Positions 25,328 through 38,361 of a stretch of DNA of 64,000 nucleotides are shown here, in pieces (within the stretch, counting starts at the first letter, position 1; each line of letters opens with the position of its first letter). The notes below the pieces were generated by a model. That model did no database searches. It had not been told where the DNA came from and saw only the letters and a list, made by a program, of their open reading frames with translations. Position numbers and translations under genes: made by a program. The DNA is from Raphanus sativus (Eukaryota; Streptophyta; Magnoliopsida; Brassicales; Brassicaceae), in assembly GCF_000801105.2 (NCBI RefSeq), contig NC_079512.1, forward strand, positions 34,799,848 to 34,863,847, written 5' to 3'.

Positions 25328-25974
25328 TCTATCTTATTAAAACAGAAACATTATATATTGGACTTAACATTTATTTTGTAAGTTTTTAAATTAAATACAC
25401 CTTTATATTTTATAGTTAAACCTACATTAAATCACTAATGTTCCTTTCTTTATACTACTATCCATGTTTCCAAACAATATACTTATTTCTTTATACTATT
25501 ATCCATGTTTCCAAACAATATATTTTTATACTAGTATCAATGTTTCCAAACAATACAATAATTAATCTTAATATTTTATATCTATCATTTTCTCTTTAAA
25601 ATTTTGTAGAAACATCATAATTTCATAAATTGCAAAATAATGAACTTTAAAATTTGGATTATAAGATTACAAATTATGAAACTATTACAATTTAAATCAA
25701 ATTAGATTACATATTGATCATCCATCAGTTCAATCGGTTAGTCTCGGATTTTAGTGATTTTTGTTAATATGAATATTTTAAAAACCTAAATTGAATTGTC
25801 AGATCTCCGGATTAACCGGTATAGTCACAATCGGGTTGAATTCAGAAACACTGATTTAAATGCAAAAATATTTTAAATAAACTCTTTAAAAATTACCAAA
25901 ATATTTGTTAAGTTATTAGTGAAAATTTTCATCGTAAAATATTCCGCGCTTCCAAAGCGCGGGTCATAATCTAG
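25328..25974 (+). mobile_element. Short non-autonomous Helitron (647 bp)
   Basis: The 5' end A|TCTATCTTATTAAAACAG and the 3' end hairpin CCGCGCT/AGCGCGG (25944-25962), then GTCATAAT and CTAG|T, fit Helitron rules. Three tandem copies of a roughly 45-bp unit containing TCCATGTTTCCAAACAATAT lie at 25441-25555. There is no coding. Confidence 0.78.
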
Positions 25975-27547
25975 TTATAAGTTAAAACCAACTTAGTGAG
26001 TATATTCTTGAAAGTAATATCTATATATATTTAACACATCGCAGAACCAGTTGGAACATCTATATTTTCATGATTCTCCAAATGTAGAAATGAGATCTAT
26101 TACACATTTACACGCAAATAAGTTATGTATATCCTATTATCTTATAAGATTTTAGATTAAACATCACATCATACAATATTAAAAAGGTTCCTCTATGGTA
26201 CTGCACTCAAGGCAAGGCATCCCAGGTCCTATCCTCGTGTCCCTCGTTACAAAGTATAATAATGTTCTAGTGAAAATAAAAGGTTTTCCATTTAATTATA
26301 CAGACTTTTAGATAGCATATTTACAGTGCCGTGCGAAGGTCTAAAAGGGCCTAAGACAAAAAAAAAAATTCAAATGCTTTTTTTTTCTTGTTAAAAAGGG
26401 GTTTACTATTTAAAATGGGGTTTCATAATCTTTTGTGTATGTTTACAAATAACTGAATGATAGATATTGGTAGTATATTTATAATCAAAGTTTTTAAAAT
26501 AGCATTGAAATGTATATAAACAGTCAAATTTCTATGTATGAAAACACTCTCACAATGAACTAGTGAGTTGAATATATAATAGGGGCCCTATATTTTGATT
26601 TAGAAGTAGGGGGCTGAGGCTGTTGCCTTTGAGGCTGTTGCCTTTTTCTTACAAGGATAAGCACTGCATATTTACGTGCATATGTGCATGACAAAATATA
26701 CGTCTATTTTAAGTTTAGTGGCTGATGTATACACATAAAAGACAAGATCCGAGGAGTCGGATTCCTACATCAAATCATGATAAATAAATATCATATATTA
26801 TATACTGATTGGTGATATGATATAATAATTTGCAATTGGAAAAAAGTTTAAAATACTCTAAAAGGGAAATGCTAAAAAAGGGGATTAGGTTTCATATTAT
26901 TGGGACTGTTGAGAAAGTGACAAACTAATATTTTGCTTATTTATAACCTAGATTCATTGTTTCTAACATTCTATTTAATCAAATTGAGATATCTATTGAT
27001 CATTACATTTGCAAATGTAGTGTTCGTATGAAGCTAAGCTAAGATTACATTATTAGCAGTTTAGTTGACCTACTATTATGTATTTTGTAATCAAACACTT
27101 GAGTTAGTAATGTTAGTCTAAACAAAAGAAGACAAGACGAAACCAATTTGGTCTAACTAATACTTTGTATTTGGAAAAACCACATAAATAGACGTTTAAG
27201 CAAATATTACATATGTATATATATTTATATTGATACGATGCAGTCGTTGACAAAAGAATCAATAATGCAGTCATGATAATAGCGTGGTTGCTTGATTGCT
27301 TCTGTAACCAGGTAAGCTGACATGTTCCATTTATTTGAAAACAGTTATTATATTTACAAACAATAAACCAGTAATAATTCAACTTATTAATATGTTATGA
27401 TTCAGCACTTTGTTTATGTATAAATCCATATTATTTACACAAATAATCTTCTTTTGATCTAGCTAACAAGTTTAGTCTTTGTCTTGTAAAGAACATAAAT
27501 CAAACCTAAATATTTGTAAAAAAATATATAAAAAAATTGCAAAGAAA
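25975..27547. other. Intergenic region between the Helitron and ATL42
   Basis: AT-rich with no supported gene. A 15-bp direct repeat, GAGGCTGTTGCCTTT, sits at about 26614-26645. The last 150 bp or so is probably ATL42 3'UTR (minus strand). Confidence 0.5.
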
Positions 27548-28825
27548 CTAAACATCAAAGTGTTGGCGTGTTGTGTTAATTTGATTTCTTTTTTCTCTAT
27601 TAGCAAACCATTGAGCGGTTTTTCTAGCGATGGGCAGCCACAAACGCCGTCTTCTCTCCTCCGTCTCGTTTCCTCCGTTTACTAACGCAGACGCAGTCGC
27701 TGCGTTTGAACCGCTACATTCCCCATGGACCGTAATACTTAGCCTAGGAACCGCAGTGATGTCAGAAACCGATCTTCTTCCTGGTTCGATCATAACGCTT
27801 CTTGATTTCGAACCAAAGTCTCTGTTTCCCGACAACTTGTTCTCAGACATTCTCTTCTCTTCCTTGACTTGCAAGTTACCTCTTTGATCCTCTTCATCAC
27901 CTCTCTTCACATTATCCGTCGACGAGAATCTCTCACTGGAAATCGAACTAACCATCTCAGAATTCAAAAACATCAAATCAGACGAACTCACGTTGCTCCA
28001 ACGATTCTTGAACACAACATCAGACACAAGGATCCTATGATTGAACTTATGCATAATCTTCTTCTCGTCTTTATCTTCTCCGTGCTGATCAAGTAACGGT
28101 TTTTCTTTATGACCTAATTTCAGAATCTTCCTGAAACTCCCTCCGATGCTGAACCTCGACGACCCACCAACTTCCTCTCTCTGTCTCCTCTCTTCTTCTT
28201 CTTCTCTCTCGATGTAAAGCTCCAAGCTCGAGTCTTCTCGTGCCTCAGACTGATTCAAGAACCGGAAGCTGTTACCATAAACAGAGACAGAGGACTCATC
28301 TTCCACTGAGACTCTTGCTCTGCAGAGAGGACACGTCGCGTGCTGCTCAAGCCACGTATCGATGCACCCCACGTGGAAAGCGTGACGACATTTAGGCAGC
28401 AATCTAAGAATCTCAACGCTTTCGAATTTAGATAGACAGACGGAACACTCAAGCCCTTGTTTTGATCCTTTCAAAGCAGAGAATCTAAACAGAGGAAGTG
28501 ACTCGATCTCTGCTTTGTCCAAACCGGAGAATCGGTCCGAGGAGTTTGTAGACCGGTTAAAGAATATTCCTTGTAGGATCCGGCGATCTTGCCGTCTTCC
28601 GTCGCCGGTACCTGACCGGAGATCGATGTGGCAGCACTTAGCGTAGACGAGGAGGACGAAAGTGAGCGTGAACATGATGGCGAGAACGCCCGTGACGACG
28701 GCTAAACTCGGCTCGAAGTTTGTGACGAGGTCGCCGTTTCTGAACGGAGGAGCAGGAGGCTGAGCAGATGCATAGTAGTAACTGTGGAAGATTGTAACGA
28801 AGAAGATGAAGAATATTTGATACAT
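27548..28825 (-). CDS. ATL42: ATL-family RING-H2 E3 ubiquitin ligase (ATL42-like)
   Basis: Single-exon gene of 425 aa. Residues 1-21 are hydrophobic (signal-like), and residues 41-62 form a membrane segment. The ATL-specific GLD motif starts at 101 (GLDKAEIESLPLFRF). The RING-H2 finger at 127-168 has C127, C130, C146, H148, H151, C154, C165 and C168, with the Pro-Trp spacing region reading DTWLEQHATCPLC. ATL proteins are membrane-anchored E3 ligases that take ubiquitin from an E2 to substrates. Intronless structure, length and position (before NINJA) match At4g28890, ATL42. No damage is visible. The long Ser/Arg/Glu-rich C-terminal tail is typical of the long ATLs. Confidence 0.93.
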   Translation of the reverse strand: MYQIFFIFFVTIFHSYYYASAQPPAPPFRNGDLVTNFEPSLAVVTGVLAIMFTLTFVLLVYAKCCHIDLRSGTGDGRRQDRRILQGIFFNRSTNSSDRFSGLDKAEIESLPLFRFSALKGSKQGLECSVCLSKFESVEILRLLPKCRHAFHVGCIDTWLEQHATCPLCRARVSVEDESSVSVYGNSFRFLNQSEAREDSSLELYIEREEEEERRQREEVGGSSRFSIGGSFRKILKLGHKEKPLLDQHGEDKDEKKIMHKFNHRILVSDVVFKNRWSNVSSSDLMFLNSEMVSSISSERFSSTDNVKRGDEEDQRGNLQVKEEKRMSENKLSGNRDFGSKSRSVMIEPGRRSVSDITAVPRLSITVHGECSGSNAATASALVNGGNETEERRRRLWLPIARKTAQWFANREKRNQINTTRQHFDV

Positions 28826-30760
28826 CGTAGGAAGAAGAAGAAGAAGAATCTGATCTTTGACTTCAGACTTCAGAGAAACTTTTGTTCTTGGGTCTTAAAT
28901 AGTTTTATTGTAGAGGAAAATGGAGAAGGAAAAAAACTAGTGTGCAGATATAAATTAATTTAATCACGTCGTCGTCATCTACGTGACAACATTTTGTATG
29001 CTATTGCTTTCTCATTGTCTCTTCTACTACTATTCTCTCGCCATTAACTAAAAAACAAATCACCTTTTGTTGGGCTGTTATTCTCTGACTTCATTTTTAT
29101 CATATTTTTAGGACGATAGACCAATCGAAATTTGTTTGTACACTATAAATAAAATTACAACTTGCATCACATTTGGTTCTTAGCCTGATTTTAGGTTTTG
29201 GTTCGTGAATATACAAACAAATTTCTTCGCGATTCAGTTCGATATATTTTTGATTCTGAAGAAATAAGTTTTAAACTTCAAAATAAGATTCATTGTGTGG
29301 ATTTGTTGGTATACATATATTTCATGGAGAAAATAGATTACTTTCCCCAAGAAAAAAAAACAGTTTTATATTCTGAACTTTCTAAATTTTTTATTACTTG
29401 ATCAACTTTTGTTTTTCAATCTAGAGTAAAATTAATCGAAAAATTAGATTTTGATATACACTTCTAGATCGTTTTCTTGAGTTATTTTGGTTTGGTTGAT
29501 CTGAAACACGTAGGGCAGTCCTTGGCTCCTTGTTCATGTTTTTTTAATTATGGTTTTGTAATTTGAATATTTTGGTTTATAAAACCTCAAAGTGGAAAGC
29601 TATGGTTGAACAAAGATATATTATATCCAACATTCTTGTAGTTAACAAATAAAAGAGAATCTTCTCGGACAACCAAACACTAATCAAAACGATCAATAGC
29701 AACCGGCTGGAAAAAGAGATCTTCGATGTTGTCTCCAACATCAAGAGCCTCTCCGTTTGCTTCATTTCTATCTCTTTCTCTTTTGTCTCTAGATCGAAAA
29801 ATGTTAACGCTGATCGATTGGCAAAAACGGTATTTCGCAACCTTTCTTCTGCTTTCATCTTTTCATCTTTGTAATGTGTCTGGGCCTAGACTGAACCCAA
29901 TTTTAATTTTTTAATGAATTATGTTATAAAAAACAAATAAAAGAGAAATACCCTAAAAATATTCTCGACAGTGTTTACTAACATATTTATATATGAAAAA
30001 GCCACTAACATGATATAACCAATAAATTTTTCTTTTTTTATCAATTAAAAATGATAGTTGTTGAGATATTAAATGGGGATGAGCTCAGAATAAATATTAA
30101 AATGTTTTTTTTTGCTGCGCTCGCCGGAAGTAAAAGTCAACAGACGACCAGTTGCACAAAATTCCGGTAGGGAAAAGAAAAGTCAAAATTTGCGTTTTTC
30201 ATGATTGAGTGACGAACTGACGATGGCCTCCATGCAATAATAATCTTAGCTTTGAAATGAATAAACTAATCTTATATGTCGGTTTCATGAATCAAGCATT
30301 TGCATAATGATATTGACATGTATAACACTAAATAACTTTGCTAACTAAAAGTTAATTTGTTCTAGCTGTTTTAAGGCGTCTTAAAGAATCTTTGTTATAA
30401 GATATGAGCTTATATTATCAATCATTAGGCCCATTTGTTTAATAGTGGGCTCTAAAATCATGTGCTATTGTGTGTTAATCCAAATCAACAGTTCCAAAAC
30501 TAAATTCTCAGAATATTTATTTGAAGTTTTGAACCCAAAAACAAAATAGAGAGAATCATACAAAACTAAATGGTAATACACAAAAGTGAAGTGACAAAAG
30601 CTGAAAAGAGGAACAAAAGAAACAGAGAGATTACACTAACATAGTGGGAAGCTCCAATAAAACTTTGGCCTTAAAAGAGTACACCTTCCCATAAGAAACT
30701 CATTACAAACCACTTGTTCCATTTGTTTACAACGATATAAGACACTTCTCCGGCGACTTT
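28826..30760. other. Intergenic region between ATL42 (promoter side) and NINJA (3' side)
   Basis: 28826-29000 is the likely ATL42 leader and promoter (minus strand). 30560-30760 is probable NINJA 3'UTR. The middle is AT-rich with no recognised gene, RNA or terminal repeats. Confidence 0.55.
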
Positions 30761-32127
30761 TCAGGTATGAGCCGAGGCAGCCGTCATTCCTACAGATGAC
30801 TCAGGGCTAACATACTCCTCGCTTGCATGCCTGACAAACTCCTCCGGCGACATGTGTGAGCCGTGACAAGCGCAAACTATTTTGATCTGGTTTGCATTGT
30901 ACCGGTATGTAACACCCGAGATTGTTCGACCGTGCGGGCCTGAGCCAGTGGTTGAGACCCAGGGCAGGTTAGGACGTGCACCAGATCCTCCAAACTTCAC
31001 ATCCGCTGCCATTCCAGGTTTTATGGCGGAAAAGTCGAAAGAGAAAGCAGTACTGTTGTTGTTGTCTCCGGATGGTCGTTCTGATGCATCCTCTGATGAG
31101 CCTTCTTCTGCAACGGGCTGTTTTCCCTCGCCTTTCGCCGTAGCTTATTTGAGAGACACAAAGAGGTTATTATCTTTGCAAGTAAAGGACTTAAACGCAG
31201 TTTCAAGGGAGAGGTTTGCTTACCTGAGTTTGATGGGCCTCTTGCAGCGAATGGAGATTGAGATAGGCCAGCAATGCCGCCTGAGCCATCCTTATCCAGC
31301 ATAGGGAGCTGAACCGGTGAGTATCCGAACATAACTGGGAGATTATTCCCAGCATTAGCAGTAAGCTGTGTTAGACTTGTAGCTGCTGCATGTTGTCCAG
31401 ACTCTTTTGCGGAGTAAGGTAAACCAGTGACGGGTTTCTGTGGATGAACAGTGAAAGGTACGGTGTTGTAACTCATGTTGCGCATTGTAGTAAACTCTTC
31501 AGCGCCATGGCTGTTCTTCCTTTGGCCCGCTAAGTTGTCCATTGCATCAGCGTTAGGACGAGCCACCTCCTTAGCTAGATTGGAAGAAGAACCACCACCA
31601 CCTACTTCAGATTCTGCTACATCTTCGTTTTCAGCTGTTGATCCTTCATCAGTAGCGTTTGAAACATGGGATGCTTTTGTCTTCTTCTCGTGCGGATCAA
31701 CAACACGTGAGGAGGAGTCTATCTCTTTCTTCTTCTCATCGTTCATCCCCTGGAACCCAAACTTTCTTTTGTTTCCTGCTTCTTGTCGTGTTGTTTCATC
31801 CTCCACCCACAAAGGTTTCGTGGAAGCTTCAGCGTCAGAGGTAGGAGGAGCCTTGGAGAGATCATTGAAGAAATTCTGTGGAGGTTGTTGCTGTTGACCA
31901 GAATCACTTCTCTGACTCTGAGAACCAGCACTCGCCTCCGCTTGTCTCTGAGAAGTTGGATGAAGGAAGTTCTTGAAGTCATCAATCACTTTAGCACTTC
32001 TATCTCCTCCTTCTACTATGTGCTTCTCCGAGGAGGAGGTTCCAGCGTTATTAGTAATGTTACCCTTAACTGATCCTCCTCCACAAGAGAGACCCAAGCT
32101 GAGCTCGAGCCCATTATCATCATCCAT
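30761..32127 (-). CDS. NINJA: NINJA, adaptor linking JAZ repressors to TOPLESS
   Basis: Two coding exons on the minus strand (32127-31224, 31143-30761) give 428 aa. Residues 6-12 carry the EAR motif (LELSLGL) that recruits TOPLESS. A basic segment (KKKEIDSSSRVVDPHEKKTK) in the middle is the nuclear-localisation region. The last exon encodes the conserved C-terminal domain (GARPNLPWVSTTG, GVTYRYNANQIKIVCACHG) that binds the TIFY domain of JAZ proteins. The protein represses jasmonate-response genes in the nucleus. Splice phases fit exactly. A 5'UTR intron is likely (donor CAG|GTTACC near 32796, acceptor near 32200). Position and length match At4g28910. A copia element sits just upstream of the leader (32898). 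Confidence 0.95.
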
Positions 32128-32897
32128 TTTTTTGGTTCACGCTCTTTTAAACAGCTCAACAGATTTTTAGAATATGCTCAGCAGCCTTGATTTTCATCTG
32201 AGAATCATACCATTAAACATTACTAAAATGGGGCTACAAGTGTCTGATCGTAGCAGTAACACATGAGCAACAAAAGCCACATTCTTTGTCAAACTGTTAC
32301 CTTAGGAAGGAAACCATTCAAAGAAGAACAGTGCAAGCAACTCCTTAGAAGTAGAAACCGCCTTCTAATAAAAAGAAACAAAGAAGAAAAAAAAGGAGTT
32401 ATTTTTCTACTACTTTCCCCTTTTGAAGATGATCTAAGATATAAAAGGAAACGAAGCAAAAGGAGAAAGCTTTCTCCATCTACACACTCTCTCAGCTAAA
32501 AATAGCCATTAGAATTAGATTAAGCAACAACGATTTATAACAAACATAATATGCAGCAGATCTGTCAGCTAACGAAAGAGCTTCACTCATCTTTTAAATC
32601 AAAGAAAATCACTCAAATTTTCCAGACTTTCGAGTTCACAATCATTTGAAATATTCGAACCTAGATGAAATCGAGAACCCTATCTACGAAGCAGAAGCGC
32701 CAAATCAGCTGAAACCGTAGCGATTTCAATCACAAAGAGAAAACAAATAAACAAAAGCTGTTGCGCGAAATCGAAATCGAGGCAGAGAAGGGGTAACCTG
32801 AAGCAGGTGGGAAGGAGGAGATGATCAGAGGAAAACCCTAGAAGCTTCCCCGGGGCGTAGGCTCCTTTGCAGCGATTGGGACTCGGGCTATGAATGA
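32128..32897 (-). promoter_or_regulatory. NINJA 5'UTR, 5'UTR intron and truncated proximal promoter
   Basis: Non-coding on the minus strand upstream of the NINJA ATG. A TTCAG|GTTACC donor near 32797 and a TCTCAG acceptor near 32203 suggest one leader intron of about 0.6 kb. Downstream of that acceptor is a short upstream reading frame (ATG near 32201, stop before the NINJA ATG). The sequence stops being native at 32897, where the copia element begins; the rest of the original promoter resumes at 39265. Confidence 0.6.
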
Positions 32898-33795
32898 TGA
32901 TAGAACCGTATTTTATAAACTACGGAGAACTGAATATTGTAAATAAAAATTGATAAGATTATACCAAAGATTTAAGAAAAGGAGGATGAAACAACTGCAG
33001 AGGCGAGATATTATCTCTTTCCTTAACTCAAAATACGTCCCGTAGTGCGACGGTTCGATAACGTAATGAGTCCCAGGATACAACTGCAAACAATCTTCTG
33101 AATTTGCGTCACTCTATCAGAAGCCTGGCGAAATAGTTTTGTGTATACTCTCAGACTCAATAAGAAATATCAAAAGAGAAAGAGAAACAAAAATGATATG
33201 AGGAATTGTTGAATTCTGTGAACGTGTATCTTTCTCTACACAAATGATCTCTTATTTATAATACAAAGAGATTAGCACACGTTATAGATTAGTGGAGGCA
33301 CCAACGTTTATATTGAATAGCCATAATGAAAATTGATTCTCCATTGACTCATTCATGTTGACAAAAATAATTATTGCTTCTTGACCAAATCAATTCAAAG
33401 CCAATAAATTTTTTTTTTATGGGTTTTCATTTTTATGTTTTAAACAAAAACATAAAAGATTATCACAAATAAAATTTGAATATTAAGTTAATAGACATAT
33501 TGTCCAACTAACAAAATCAATTTCAAATTCAAACCCAAATATTCAAAGTGATCCATTTGCTAAATATTTTATACTTAGCTTAATTTAAAGCTTTATAAAC
33601 TTTGCATAACACTCACTTTGGACCTCCATTTCTCATTCAACACAACTCTGATTTTGACCAACAAATACACTAACTCATAGTGTTCACGGTGACGATTACA
33701 TCGTGCCCAAGTTCCGGTCTTTCCGACAGACGTCTCCGTCGAAAATCCCATCGGAAAAATGGTCCACACCCCTTTGTCAAAAACGAGTTCCAACA
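32898..33795 (-). repeat. 3' LTR of the copia element (898 bp)
   Basis: In element orientation it starts TGTTGGAAC and ends CTATCA. It differs from the other LTR at one base that I could see (C at 33553, T at 39017). It contains a TATAAATA box (minus strand, 33253-33260) pointing toward NINJA. Confidence 0.95.
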
Positions 33796-34406
33796 ATCCC
33801 CCACATGAATAGAAATGACTTTATACACATGACTCAAAAGAAAAAAAACTTTTGAGAGTATGAACGAAAAATCCACTGCATGATGAGTTGGTAGCAATTT
33901 TTCAGCCTTGAACCAGTCATTGTTAATAGCTATCGGATTTACTCGGCCAGGAGGTGGCCATGATGTCTTGAACCTCCCGGGCTTTGGTGTAAACCTAGAC
34001 AATAGCTATAACACAGCTTCATTCTCTCACAAAACTAATTTCTCTATTGTGTTCATTTTGGCCGTGAACATTCCTGGTAATCATGAGTGAACTTAGAGAA
34101 TATAGCCTTTCACTATTCTCCTAGAAACGGCCCCATTTCACACTCACAAGGTGATTTGCCATTAGTTTTGTTTAGAGGAGTATCATGTACTACTCCATTC
34201 ATATCTCAAAACAATGGACACAAATCATTAAAAGCAAATGCTTATCCTCTATTCCTTACATGTAGCACTGTTTAATCATCCTGGGAACTGGGTATAGACC
34301 GAAGTCTTACAGTGCTTTGGGCAGACTTAGTTTGACTTAGTTGTCTCCTTGAACCTATTTCTTGGGATCTCCAATCTGATAAGTAGAGTTACCGCCAAAC
34401 CTCATC

Positions 34407-37400
34407 TTAGTTCATAGGCTTTAAACCCATTCCTCTTGATGATTTTACAACTTGATCTCGTGACAAACCTTTAGTAAATGGATCCGCAAGGTTTTCATTT
34501 GTTCTGATGTAATCAATCGTTATTACACCAGTTGAGATCAAGTGTCTAATGGTTTTATGACGTCTTCTTATATGACGAGATTTACCATTATACAAACTAC
34601 TCAGTGCCCGGCCTATTGCCGCTTGGCTATCACAATGTATGCGTAATGCCGACACTGGTTTATCCCACATAGGAATATCTTCCAAAAAATTTCGAAGCCA
34701 CTCTGCTTCTTCTGCAGCTTTATCTAAAGCTATGAACTCAGATTCCATAGTTGATCTGGCCAATAGAGTTTGTTTGGAAGATTTCCAAGCAACTGCGGCA
34801 CCACCAAGAGTAAAGACATATCCACTCGTGGATTTAGAGTTTTTGGAGTCGGAAATCCAGTTGGCATCACTGTATCCTTCCAAAACTGCTGGTTCTTTAC
34901 CATAGTTTAGCCCATAAGTTTTAGTATAACGTACATAGTTTAATACTCTTGTTATGGCTTTCCAGTGGTTATGTCCTGGATTACTCGTGTAGCGACTTAG
35001 TACATTGACTGCATGTGCTAAATCGGGTCTAGTACAATTTGTCAAGTACATCAAGCTACCGATGACACGCGCATACTCCGACTGTAACACTGCTTCACCT
35101 GAATTTTTCGTCAAGTGAAAACTAGGGTCTACAGGAGTTTTCGCTATTCCTTTTGAGTAAGATTTAAATCTCTCAAGGATCTTTTCAGCATAATGAGTTT
35201 GAGATAAGATGATTCCTTCGGAATTGCGAAAAATCTTAATCCCTAGGATAACATCAGCTAATCCCATATCTTTCATTTCGAACTTGCTACTTAGCATGTT
35301 CTTTGTTTGACTGACCATGTCTTTATTACTACCAATAATGAGCATGTCATCAACATACAAACCAAGCAAAACGTACCCATGTGGTGTACTTTTGTAGTAT
35401 ATGCACTTGTCACATTCATTAATACTGAAACCATTTGACATCATAACATTGTCAAATTTTTCATGCCATTGTTTTGGAGCTTGCTTAAGTCCATACAATG
35501 ACTTCACAAGTCGACAAACTTTATGTTCTTGTCCTGGGACAACCCACCCTTCAGGTTGTTGTATATAAATCTCCTCTTCTAAATCACCATTTAGAAAGGC
35601 AGTTTTGACATCCATCTGATGAATTTCTAAGTTTCTCAATGCTGCAATTCCTATCAGTATTCTGATAGAAGTTATTCTCGTTACCGGAGAATAGGTGTCA
35701 AAGAAATCCAAGCCTTCTTTTTGCCGGAAACCTTGCACCACAAGTCTACACTTGTACTTATCAATTGAGCCATCAATATTCAACTTTCTTTTGCAAAGCC
35801 ATTTACACCCTAGGGCTTTAAACCCTTGTGGCAAATCGGTCAAATACCATGTATGATTTTGCATAATGGAGTCAAATTCACTATTGAAAGCTTCCTTCCA
35901 AAAATCAGCTTCTGGTGTAGACATAGCTTCAGCGAAACTTCTTGGTTCATTCTCAAGAAGAAAGACCATTAAGAAGTCTTCACCATAAGATTTTTCCTTA
36001 CGAGCTCTTTTGCTACGTCTAGGTTCATCTTCCAATAGTTCTGCATCATCAAAAGATGTGCCAGAAGTACTCGCCTCATATCCAGAGGTGTTTGCATCAC
36101 TTTCTTCACGAGTTCGTTTTGAACTTTCTCTATTCTTATAAGGGAATATGTGTTCAAAGAAAGATGCATTTCTTGATTCCATAATTGTATTGACATGTAC
36201 ATCTGGTACATCTGACTTATGAACCAAGAATCGATAAGCACCACTATTATGGGCATATCCGATGAAAATACAATCCACGGTTTTAGGTCCGATTGAAACC
36301 TTCTTGGGAGGTGGTACTGCGACTTTTGCAAGGCACCCCCACACTTTCAAACTTTTGTACGAAGGTACAACACCTTTCCAAAGTTCATATGGTGTTTTAC
36401 CAGTGACTTTGTTTGGTATTTTGTTGAGGATATAATTTGTGGTAAGCAAAGCTTCCCCCCACATGTTCTGGGCTAACCCAGATTCCTGCAACATCGCATT
36501 CATCATCTCTTTAAGAGTTCGGTTTTTACGCTCCGCAACTCCGTTAGATTCAGGTGAATATGGAGCAGTAGTTTGATGTATAATGCCATGTTCTTTACAG
36601 AACACGTCAAATGGTCCATCATACTCACCTCCTCTATCACTTCGAACTATCTTTATAGTTCTATCGAGTTGGTTTTCAACCTCGAGTTTATACTCTTTGA
36701 ATTTTTCCAAGGCTTCATCTTTGCTTCTTAGCAAATAGACATAACAATATTTTGTACAATCATCTATGAAAGTCACAAAATATTTTTTCCCACTTCTAGT
36801 TTGAACAAATTTTAAATCACACAAATCTGTATGAATTAAACCAAGAGGTTCAGTTGTTCTCTCAACATGAGGGAATGGAGTTTTTGTGAGTTTTGCCTGT
36901 ACGCATACTTCACATTTCTCCTTGCTCAGTTTGCATTTCGGAATTAGGTTTAAATTAATCAATCTTTGAACAGACTTATAATTTACATGTCCTAATCGTT
37001 CATGCCAAACTTTGTATGATTCAACCAAACAAGCAGTTGGTTCATTTGTGGATAAGACTGTCTTAATACACATTTTGACATGTCCATCCTCAACATATCC
37101 CTTACCCAAGAAAATATCATTTTTCTTTAGCACAAGTTTATCAGACTCGAAAGTTACTACAAATCCAGCCTTGCTTAATAGCGAACCGGAAATTAGATTC
37201 TTTCGCATATCTGGGACATGTTTAACATTTTTGAGAATTATCTCTTGTCCAAAAGTTAGCGCAAGTTTCACTTCGCCACAACCTTCAATAATAGAATAGT
37301 CGGTGTTACTCATTAACAACATCTCCTCAACATTGCATTTTTGATAGGTACTAAACATGTCCTTATCAATACATATGTGAGTGGTGGAACCAGTGTCATA

Positions 37401-37634
37401 CCACCAGTCTTTTGAATTAATCTCATTTGAATTGACTTCTGTGACCATAGCACACATGTCATTTTCAATCTGAATGCTCTGATTAAAATCAGCAGACATC
37501 TCAGTTTTCATAGCAAATGGAATCATAAATGGCAGACCACTCTCAAAATGAATTTGAGGCGTCGACTCATTTAATCCACTGCCGATCGCATCACTTGATC
37601 TATAAAAGATCGACATACTTGTGTTGTAAGACAT
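34407..37634 (-). CDS. Copia pol polyprotein (protease, integrase, reverse transcriptase, RNase H)
   Basis: Uninterrupted 1075-aa frame. Domains in order: aspartic protease with DTGST near residue 80; GAG-pre-integrase HERLGHV near 210; integrase core with [18 protein letters not shown], the [11 protein letters not shown]sp region and the [12 protein letters not shown]lu region (about 265-370); reverse transcriptase with [18 protein letters not shown] and the catalytic YVDDM near 766; RNase H with [10 protein letters not shown] and [10 protein letters not shown] near the end. The start falls between the usual gag zinc knuckle and the protease, so the nucleocapsid part is absent. The frame's integrity agrees with the near-identical LTRs. 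It replicates through an RNA intermediate in virus-like particles, for which gag would have to come from another copy. Confidence 0.95.
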   Translation of the reverse strand: MSYNTSMSIFYRSSDAIGSGLNESTPQIHFESGLPFMIPFAMKTEMSADFNQSIQIENDMCAMVTEVNSNEINSKDWWYDTGSTTHICIDKDMFSTYQKCNVEEMLLMSNTDYSIIEGCGEVKLALTFGQEIILKNVKHVPDMRKNLISGSLLSKAGFVVTFESDKLVLKKNDIFLGKGYVEDGHVKMCIKTVLSTNEPTACLVESYKVWHERLGHVNYKSVQRLINLNLIPKCKLSKEKCEVCVQAKLTKTPFPHVERTTEPLGLIHTDLCDLKFVQTRSGKKYFVTFIDDCTKYCYVYLLRSKDEALEKFKEYKLEVENQLDRTIKIVRSDRGGEYDGPFDVFCKEHGIIHQTTAPYSPESNGVAERKNRTLKEMMNAMLQESGLAQNMWGEALLTTNYILNKIPNKVTGKTPYELWKGVVPSYKSLKVWGCLAKVAVPPPKKVSIGPKTVDCIFIGYAHNSGAYRFLVHKSDVPDVHVNTIMESRNASFFEHIFPYKNRESSKRTREESDANTSGYEASTSGTSFDDAELLEDEPRRSKRARKEKSYGEDFLMVFLLENEPRSFAEAMSTPEADFWKEAFNSEFDSIMQNHTWYLTDLPQGFKALGCKWLCKRKLNIDGSIDKYKCRLVVQGFRQKEGLDFFDTYSPVTRITSIRILIGIAALRNLEIHQMDVKTAFLNGDLEEEIYIQQPEGWVVPGQEHKVCRLVKSLYGLKQAPKQWHEKFDNVMMSNGFSINECDKCIYYKSTPHGYVLLGLYVDDMLIIGSNKDMVSQTKNMLSSKFEMKDMGLADVILGIKIFRNSEGIILSQTHYAEKILERFKSYSKGIAKTPVDPSFHLTKNSGEAVLQSEYARVIGSLMYLTNCTRPDLAHAVNVLSRYTSNPGHNHWKAITRVLNYVRYTKTYGLNYGKEPAVLEGYSDANWISDSKNSKSTSGYVFTLGGAAVAWKSSKQTLLARSTMESEFIALDKAAEEAEWLRNFLEDIPMWDKPVSALRIHCDSQAAIGRALSSLYNGKSRHIRRRHKTIRHLISTGVITIDYIRTNENLADPFTKGLSRDQVVKSSRGMGLKPMN

Positions 37635-38361
37635 ACTTGAATTTTAATCTGCTCACAAAACCCGATAAACAGATTAGTATATTTCAATAACAAACACAAA
37701 TAACTTCAACAATTTGAATAAAAGACAAATGAATAATTCAAATAAAAAAAATCAGAATACTATAAATTCTGAAACCTTAACGTTACGGAGGTACGACCAA
37801 ATTTAATGCAGTAACAGATCAAATTAAAGGTCAAGTCAAACGCAATAACAAAAGATATAAACTGGTCAAAAGATAAAATAATCAAGAACGAATGATTGCT
37901 GGAAGTGGAACCAAAAAAGCCAACTATTTCTTCTTTTTTTTTTTTTAATCCGATTAATCAAAAAACAAATGCAATATAAGTCAAACCTTTAACAAATAAC
38001 ATAAAGCAATGAACTTTGATGCTGTTTACGACAAAGGAAAACTGACAAAGATGCAACAATCCAATATTGACTAAAGCGAATCAGATAGCAATATTAAAAC
38101 GAAAGAATTAAGCTATCAAAGAAGAGCCGAGACAAAATTAAATCAAAAAAGGATCTTAACGCGATTAAAACTAATCACCAAATCCTGCAAAACAAACGTA
38201 AGCGAGAGATAGAAAAATTTCAACGCTGATACCGAGAAGGAGCTGATCCAATTTTCAACGCCTTTTACCAAAAAATGAATCAACCTGTTCTTAAAAAAAA
38301 CACTTTTACAATAATCAGTCCGGTTAGTGCAAAGCACTAAACGGATATTTTGAGTTAAGAC

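Noticed and set aside
31475..31897. 140-codon plus frame within NINJA
   Set aside because: Antisense shadow of NINJA exon 1; composition mirrors the coding strand.
33670..34002. 110-codon minus frame across the 3' LTR boundary
   Set aside because: It runs from the internal region into the LTR across the polypurine tract; not a gag or env frame.
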